Positions 59,042-64,000 of a DNA stretch of 64,000 nucleotides are shown here, piece by piece; the first letter of the stretch is position 1, and each line of letters starts with the position of its first letter. This stretch comes from Xanthomonas sp. 10-10 (GTDB lineage: Bacteria; Pseudomonadota; Gammaproteobacteria; Xanthomonadales; Xanthomonadaceae), in the NCBI RefSeq assembly GCF_040182365.1, contig NZ_CP144460.1:2666001-2730000 (forward strand), in the 5' to 3' direction. Position numbers and translations under genes: made by a program. Under the pieces are notes generated by a model, which was given only the letters and a program-made list of their open reading frames with translations, was not told the DNA's origin and ran no database searches.

Positions 59042-59505
59042 GCGGCGTCTCCGGCGGGGAATGACGCCATGGTGGGGCGAACATGCCGATCGCCCCACCC
59101 CTGATGGTGAGGCCGATCGCTCACTCTTTCGGGTGAGCAGCATGCGTGCTGCGACAAGCACGCATGGGATCGCATGCGTGCATCGCCATGGCATGCGCCC
59201 GCGCATGCAGGCCAACGCAGCGGCGAGACCGCGCGGTTGTTTCTGTCGCGCCTTGCAGTGTCCAGGTCGGCATCCGCACGACACGCAAACCAAGCGAACG
59301 CCAGCGCATGGCACGACACGCTACAAGGCAGCGTCATCGCTGCTGCAGCCAACCGATGGCATCCGGCTCAGCGCTCACCGCATCGCAGCGACACGCACGC
59401 ACCCCACGCCACATGACGATCCATGCGTAGCCGATTTCCTGCCCGACCTGCCTCCCCCGAAAGAGGTGGTGGTGCTTGGCCCCGATCTCGCCCGACAATG
59501 CTGCA
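59042..59505. other. Divergent control region, araC operon / sensor kinase
   Basis: 464 bases between divergent transcripts. It is rich in GCATGC-type palindromes (59141-59220) and contains the 10-bp inverted repeat listed next. Frames here are random-looking. Confidence 0.6.
59141..59166. promoter_or_regulatory. 10-bp inverted repeat upstream of the araC operon
   Basis: CATGCGTGCT and AGCACGCATG are perfect complements with a 6-base spacer, about 100 bases upstream of the AraC start. Further GCATGC copies follow. It may be an operator for the AraC protein or another regulator. Confidence 0.5.
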
Positions 59506-62500
59506 ATGCCGCGCGAGCCCCCCATCCGCCTCCACCTGCTCTGGCGCCTGTGCGCAGCGGTGATCGTTGTGCTGTGCAGTTACGGGTGGCCTTGCACCCC
59601 CGTGTATGCCGAAGGCATCGCCGCAACGCGTGCTGGGCTGCTGCAATTCCACCACACCGCCTGGAGCACCGAGCGCGGCGCACCGGCAGATATCTGGGAT
59701 ATCCAGCAAGCCGATGCCGGGCCATTGTGGCTGGCGACCGGATTTGGGCTGTTTCAGTTCGATGGTGACCGTTTCGCGCGGCAGGCGGCGCCGGATGGCG
59801 AGGCCTATGCATCGCACAACATGACCGCGCTTGCGCTGGCGCCGGACGACACCGCCTGGATCGGCTACTTCAACGCCGGCATCGATCGCCTTGCCGACGG
59901 TCACCTGACGCACTTCAGCCCGGGCAGGGACGTGCCTGCCGGCATGGTGTTCCGCATCGAGCACGATGGAAGTGGGCGCTGGTGGGCCGCCATCGATGGC
60001 GGTTTGTGCTGGTTCGATGGACAACGCTGGCAGCGTGCAGGCGCCGACTGGGGCTACACCGCCGAGCGCGCGCATTGGCTGCTGCGCGATGTGCGCGGCA
60101 CGCTCTGGGTCAGCGACGGCACCCAGATTCTGTCGTTGCGGCCTGGCGCCAAACGCTTCGAACCCAGCGGCCAGCAGGTAGGCCTCTACGTCACCATGGC
60201 CGAAAGTCCGGACGGAGCGATCTGGGTTGCAGACCCGTACCGCGGCGTGTTTGCGTTGACCGATGCGCATGGCGACGTGCTGCCCGCCGCGGCCCGTGCC
60301 CGGCTGCAATTTCCCGGGCTGTTCGCGCGGCGCATCCGGTTCATGCGCGATGGCGCGCTATGGGGCAGCGACTACGCGGCGCATGGTCTGTTCCGTATCG
60401 CCTTGCCCACATCGCCCACGCCGGTGCTGGAACGCTTCGGAACCGTACAAGGCCTGACCTCCGCCACTGCCGGCCCCTTGCTCGAAGACCGCGAAGGCAA
60501 TCTGTGGGCCGGCACCAATCTGGGCCTCAACCGGTTCCGGCATCGCGCGTTGCTGCCCCTGGCGTCCTTGCTGCCGGGCCAGGCGATGGCGGTGGCGACC
60601 TTCAATCCCGCCCCGGGCACCGCCGCACGGCCGCTCCTGGCCAGCCTGCGCGATGGCCGGCTGCTGGCCTTGAGCCGCGATCGCCTCGAAGGCTTGCAGC
60701 ATGGTGCGTCCCACCACATCCTGGATGTGCCGGCGACCGCCAATGGCTGGGTGCTCGGCGAGCATGCCTTGCTACGTCTGCAGGTCGGCCGCGTGCAACC
60801 GGTGGCGCTGCCGCTCGGCCTGCCGACCGGCGCCATCCGCGCCTTCGTCGTGGACAACCGCAACCATCCCTGGGTCTGCCCGGATGCCGGCGGCCCCTAC
60901 GCTTTCGACGGCAACGCCTGGCAGCCGCTGCCCACTCTGCAGGACAGCCCGTGCACGGTGCTCGCCAGCACGCGCGATGGCGGCGTGTGGGTGGGCACCA
61001 TCAAGGGCGATGTGCGCCTGCTGCAGGGCCGGCAGGTGACGCGCTACAGCACAGAAGATGGCCTGTCGGTGGGGCCGATCACCGCCATCTGGCAAGGCCC
61101 ATCGCTCACGCTGGTCGCCGGCGAAACCGGGCTGGCGGCGCTGGGCGCCGACGGCCGGTTCCGGCAAGTGGCCGATCAGACCAATCCGCTCCTGCAAGGC
61201 ATCACCGGCATCGTGCAGGACCGGCACGGCACGCTGTGGTTGAACGGCAACCGCGGCGTGGTGCAGATCGCTCAACCTGCGCTGCTGCGCAGCGTGCAAT
61301 CGGGCGTGGTCAGCCCGGCGCTGCGCCTGTACGACATCATGGACGGGTTGCCCGGTGTCGCCCAGCAGGCCACACCGGTCCCCACGGCCATCGCCGCCGA
61401 CGACGGCCTGTTGTGGTTCACCACCAACCAGGGCCTGGCCTGGCTGGACCCCGAACAGACCTACCGCAACCCCACCGCGCCGGAAGTCTCCATCACCGAC
61501 GTGGTCGCCAACGACCGCCCCTACCCGCGCACCGCCGGGCTGCGCCTGCCCAGGTGGACGCACCGCCTGCGCATCGGCTACGACGCTGTGAGCCTGACCC
61601 GGCCGGAACGCGTGCGCTTCCGCTACCGGCTGGAGGGCGTGGACGCGCAATGGCAGGACGCCGGCAACCGTAACGAGGCGTTCTATACCAACCTCGCGCC
61701 CGGCCGTTACCGCTTCCGCATTGCCGCCGCCAACAACGATGGCGTATGGAACGCGCGCGGCGACACCCTGGACTTCGTCATCGAAGCGGCCTTCGTGCAG
61801 ACCTGGCAGTTCAAGGTGTGCGTCGCGCTCGCCCTGCTGCTAACGCTTGCGATGCTGTGGCGCATGCGCACCCGGCATGTTGCCGGACGCCTGCGTGCAC
61901 GACTGGAAGAGCGCTACCGCGAACGCGAACGCATCGCGCGCGAGCTGCACGACACCTTGTTGCAGGGCACCCAGGGGCTGATCCTGCGGCTGCATGCCGC
62001 CAGCCGCTCGTTGCCGCAGGACGACCCGCGCCGGCTGGAGCTCGAACAGGCGGTCGACCTGGCCGAGAATGCGCTGGTCGAAGGCCGCGACCGCGTCAAC
62101 GGCCTGCGCGACAGTTATTCGCTGCGCCAGGATCTGGCCGCCGCACTGCAGCGCGCACGCGAGGCCAGCATGCCACCGGCGTCGGCCGACCTGCAGGTGT
62201 CGGTGGAAGGACGCCCGGTGGCGCTGCGCCCGCTGGTGGCCGACGAAGTGTTCCAGCTTGGCCGCGAAGCATTGGCCAATGCCGATCGCCATGCCGACGC
62301 CACGCGCATCGCGCTGGAACTGCGTTACGGTTCACGTGACTTCGTGCTGCGCATCCGCGACGATGGCTGCGGCCTGGATCCGGACGTGCTGCATGGGCAT
62401 GCGCGCACCGGGCACTGGGGGCTGACCGGCATGCAGGAACGCGCCAAACGCATCGGCGCCAAGATGCAGTTGTGGTCGCGTCCAGGCAGCGGCACCGCAA

Positions 62501-62598
62501 TCCAGATCACGCTTCCGGCCCGCACCGCCTATGCGACGCCACCGCGCTGGTGGTGGCGATTTCGACCTGCACGATCCACGGAGAGCTCCAATGGCTGA
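59506..62598 (+). CDS. Beta-propeller sensor histidine kinase (Reg_prop, Y_Y_Y, HisKA_3)
   Basis: A 1030-residue kinase. After an N-terminal signal or membrane helix (about 9-35) comes a long periplasmic region of WxAT/WIGxxxxG-type propeller blades (about 45-690), a Y_Y_Y domain (703-749), one membrane helix (768-787), and a NarL-type kinase core with His815 in ARELHDTLLQG and a C-terminal HATPase. Start ATG 59506 is chosen; an in-frame TTG lies 30 bases upstream. It overlaps its response regulator by 8 bases. In related systems the propeller senses sugars or glycans; the ligand here is unknown. Confidence 0.93.
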   Translation: MPREPPIRLHLLWRLCAAVIVVLCSYGWPCTPVYAEGIAATRAGLLQFHHTAWSTERGAPADIWDIQQADAGPLWLATGFGLFQFDGDRFARQAAPDGEAYASHNMTALALAPDDTAWIGYFNAGIDRLADGHLTHFSPGRDVPAGMVFRIEHDGSGRWWAAIDGGLCWFDGQRWQRAGADWGYTAERAHWLLRDVRGTLWVSDGTQILSLRPGAKRFEPSGQQVGLYVTMAESPDGAIWVADPYRGVFALTDAHGDVLPAAARARLQFPGLFARRIRFMRDGALWGSDYAAHGLFRIALPTSPTPVLERFGTVQGLTSATAGPLLEDREGNLWAGTNLGLNRFRHRALLPLASLLPGQAMAVATFNPAPGTAARPLLASLRDGRLLALSRDRLEGLQHGASHHILDVPATANGWVLGEHALLRLQVGRVQPVALPLGLPTGAIRAFVVDNRNHPWVCPDAGGPYAFDGNAWQPLPTLQDSPCTVLASTRDGGVWVGTIKGDVRLLQGRQVTRYSTEDGLSVGPITAIWQGPSLTLVAGETGLAALGADGRFRQVADQTNPLLQGITGIVQDRHGTLWLNGNRGVVQIAQPALLRSVQSGVVSPALRLYDIMDGLPGVAQQATPVPTAIAADDGLLWFTTNQGLAWLDPEQTYRNPTAPEVSITDVVANDRPYPRTAGLRLPRWTHRLRIGYDAVSLTRPERVRFRYRLEGVDAQWQDAGNRNEAFYTNLAPGRYRFRIAAANNDGVWNARGDTLDFVIEAAFVQTWQFKVCVALALLLTLAMLWRMRTRHVAGRLRARLEERYRERERIARELHDTLLQGTQGLILRLHAASRSLPQDDPRRLELEQAVDLAENALVEGRDRVNGLRDSYSLRQDLAAALQRAREASMPPASADLQVSVEGRPVALRPLVADEVFQLGREALANADRHADATRIALELRYGSRDFVLRIRDDGCGLDPDVLHGHARTGHWGLTGMQERAKRIGAKMQLWSRPGSGTAIQITLPARTAYATPPRWWWRFRPARSTESSNG

Positions 62599-63232
62599 GA
62601 TGGTCAAACCGACCGACGTGCTGGTGGTAGACGATCATCCGCTGCTGCGCGACGGTCTCAGCGCCATGCTCGCCGCCGAACACGACATGCGTGTGGTCGG
62701 CGAAGCCGAGGACGGCGAACAGGCCGTGGCCTGCTACGCCAGCCTGCGCCCGGACGTGGTGCTGATGGATCTGCAGATGCCGCGCGTGGATGGCGTCGAA
62801 GCCATCCAGCGCATCCGCCGTGTCGACCCCGCCGCCAAGGTCATCGTGTTGACCACCTATACCGGCGATGTGCGTGCGGTGCGCGCACTGCAGGCCGGCG
62901 CCTGCGGCTACCTGCTGAAGAGCGCGCTGCGCCGCGAGCTGGTCGACACCATCCGCGACGTACGCCGCGGCCAGCGGCGGCATGTGCCGGCATCGGTGGC
63001 CGAAAACATCGCCGCCCACGTGCTCGACGACGCACTATCCGCCCGCGAGACGGAGGTACTGAGCCTGGTGGCCACCGGCTGCTCCAACAAGCAGATCGGC
63101 AACGCCTTGAGCATTTCCGAAGAGACGGTCAAGGCGCATATGAAGAACATCCTGGCCAAGCTCGGCGTGCGCGATCGCACCCACGCAGTCACCGTTGCCC
63201 TGCGCCGGGGAATCCTGTCGCTGGAAACCTGA
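62591..63232 (+). CDS. LuxR/NarL-type response regulator
   Basis: A 213-residue regulator. The receiver has VVDDHP (12-17), Asp60 in VLMDLQMP and Lys near 107; the LuxR helix-turn-helix (about 150-210) contains EVLSLVATGCSNKQIGNALS. GGAGAG lies 8 bases before ATG 62591. It overlaps the kinase gene and is its evident partner. Confidence 0.95.
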   Translation: MAEMVKPTDVLVVDDHPLLRDGLSAMLAAEHDMRVVGEAEDGEQAVACYASLRPDVVLMDLQMPRVDGVEAIQRIRRVDPAAKVIVLTTYTGDVRAVRALQAGACGYLLKSALRRELVDTIRDVRRGQRRHVPASVAENIAAHVLDDALSARETEVLSLVATGCSNKQIGNALSISEETVKAHMKNILAKLGVRDRTHAVTVALRRGILSLET

Positions 63233-63645
63233 GCCGCCTGCAACCTGGTAGGTCGCAAGCGTCGGTCGCTCTTCAATCGCCGCTTCATCCGGTCATTGCG
63301 GTAGCACGGCAAGGGCAGGCGGGATGCCAAGACGCACCCCGCGCATCGGCCGGCTCACCCATGGCGCCGCGATGGATCGCCCCATGGAGGACTCCCCCAC
63401 CCCGCTGCCCACCACGCTCGCCAGCGCCAACTCTGTAACCCGGTCCACCATTCTTGAACGCAAGGCGCACAAGGCGATCGACACGCACTGTCAAATCGAT
63501 CGGCTTGAGCTATCTTATGCCCCGCCAAGCGGCATGGGGGCCGCTTCAGCATCTTGTCTGACAGCCGATAACGGCTAGGTCCGACCGCCGCACAGCGCTG
63601 CGGCGGCACTCGATTCAATCACTAAACGCGTTCAGGGGAATTGCG
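63233..63645. other. Intergenic region upstream of the chemoreceptor gene
   Basis: 413 bases with no supported gene. The right half holds the candidate sigma-28 element at 63564 and a ribosome-binding sequence (AGGGGA) before 63646. Confidence 0.5.
63564..63571 (+). promoter_or_regulatory. Candidate sigma-28 (FliA) -10 element
   Basis: GCCGATAA is an exact match to the FliA -10, 75 bases before the chemoreceptor start. The expected -35 (TAAA) is poorly matched, and the element also lies in a short palindrome (AGCCGATAACGGCT). Confidence 0.4.
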
Positions 63646-64000
63646 ATGCTTCGTCACTCTTTGCGGGTGCGCCTGCTGTTGCCGGTGCTGGCCTTGGTGC
63701 TGGTCGTGGTGGTGGCCCTCACGGTCATTCTGGCCATTACCGAAGCGAACCGGGTCAAGTTCGAGACCGGCGACGCGATCGAGCGCCAGTCGGTGTCCTT
63801 GCAGACCTTGTTCGCCGTCACCCGCTCGATGATGCTCGACCGCGTCAATTCCTCGATGCGCCAGTTGCGCAAGGAAGCCAATGCGCAGGGCGCCCCGAGC
63901 ATCGGCAGCGAAATCCGCGTCGCCGACCGCAACGCCAACGACCTGCTGCTGGGCCAGCGCCCGCAGGCAAACGCCTTCACCATGCTGGACGACGTCACCG
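63646..64000 (+). CDS. Methyl-accepting chemotaxis protein, N-terminal part (truncated by window edge)
   Basis: The first 118 residues of a membrane protein open to the window end. A basic start (MLRHSLRVR) and one long hydrophobic helix (about 10-31) are followed by a periplasmic, helix-rich segment (LDRVNSSMRQLRKEAN), like the Cache-type ligand-binding domain of bacterial chemoreceptors. The signalling domain lies outside the window, so a sensor kinase or cyclase is also possible. Confidence 0.65.
   Translation, partial: MLRHSLRVRLLLPVLALVLVVVVALTVILAITEANRVKFETGDAIERQSVSLQTLFAVTRSMMLDRVNSSMRQLRKEANAQGAPSIGSEIRVADRNANDLLLGQRPQANAFTMLDDVT

Overview
The window is chromosomal DNA of a GC-rich gammaproteobacterium, almost certainly a Xanthomonas. 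The evidence is the gene order (lolC-lolD; an sdh operon with two assembly factors; zwf-glk-pgl-edd-eda as one Entner-Doudoroff block; divergent ppsR/ppsA; phaE-phaC), together with intergenic inverted repeats of a kind I associate with xanthomonads. I cannot resolve the species. No phage, integrase, transposase, rRNA or CRISPR array was found; this is core chromosome with a few accessory-looking segments.

Layout. 1-4.7 kb: the 5' end of comEC, a PRISE-type reductase and the lipoprotein-export pair lolC-lolD. 4.1-8.7 kb (minus strand): a SDHAF4-like gene, sdhCDAB, sdhE and a YgfX-like gene. 8.7-17.1 kb: ygfZ, an orphan UgpC/MalK-type sugar ABC ATPase, then zwf-glk-pgl-edd-eda, which takes glucose to pyruvate and glyceraldehyde 3-phosphate. 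17.1-18.0 kb holds no gene but is full of structured repeats. 18-25.8 kb (minus): an RND efflux operon of one adaptor and two permeases. 26-28.7 kb: two small c-type cytochromes, a duplicated tRNA-Ala/tRNA-Glu pair and tRNA-Leu. 28.8-33.1 kb: a receiver-only regulator and a large PAS/GAF hybrid histidine kinase. 33.7-38.7 kb: tex, a flavin oxidoreductase and small membrane proteins. 38.7-42.6 kb: class III PHA synthase genes phaC-phaE, pssA and a probable 3-hydroxybutyrate dehydrogenase. 42.8-51.8 kb: housekeeping genes (NUDIX, YqiB-like, ppsR, ppsA, mscS-like, orn, tadA) and the manganese pair mntR/mntH with a clear MntR operator. 52.2-59.0 kb: a Tat-leader alpha/beta hydrolase, then a tightly coupled operon araC - isochorismatase-like - doxX - amidohydrolase, followed by an MFS exporter. 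59.5 kb to the end: a beta-propeller sensor kinase with its LuxR-type regulator, and the start of a chemoreceptor gene.

Functionally the window joins central carbon metabolism (Entner-Doudoroff, succinate dehydrogenase, PEP synthase), carbon storage, envelope biogenesis and efflux, and several sensory systems. The least explained parts are the araC/YcaC-like/DoxX/amidohydrolase operon and three structured intergenic elements (14.3, 17.3-17.8 and 33.4-33.6 kb).
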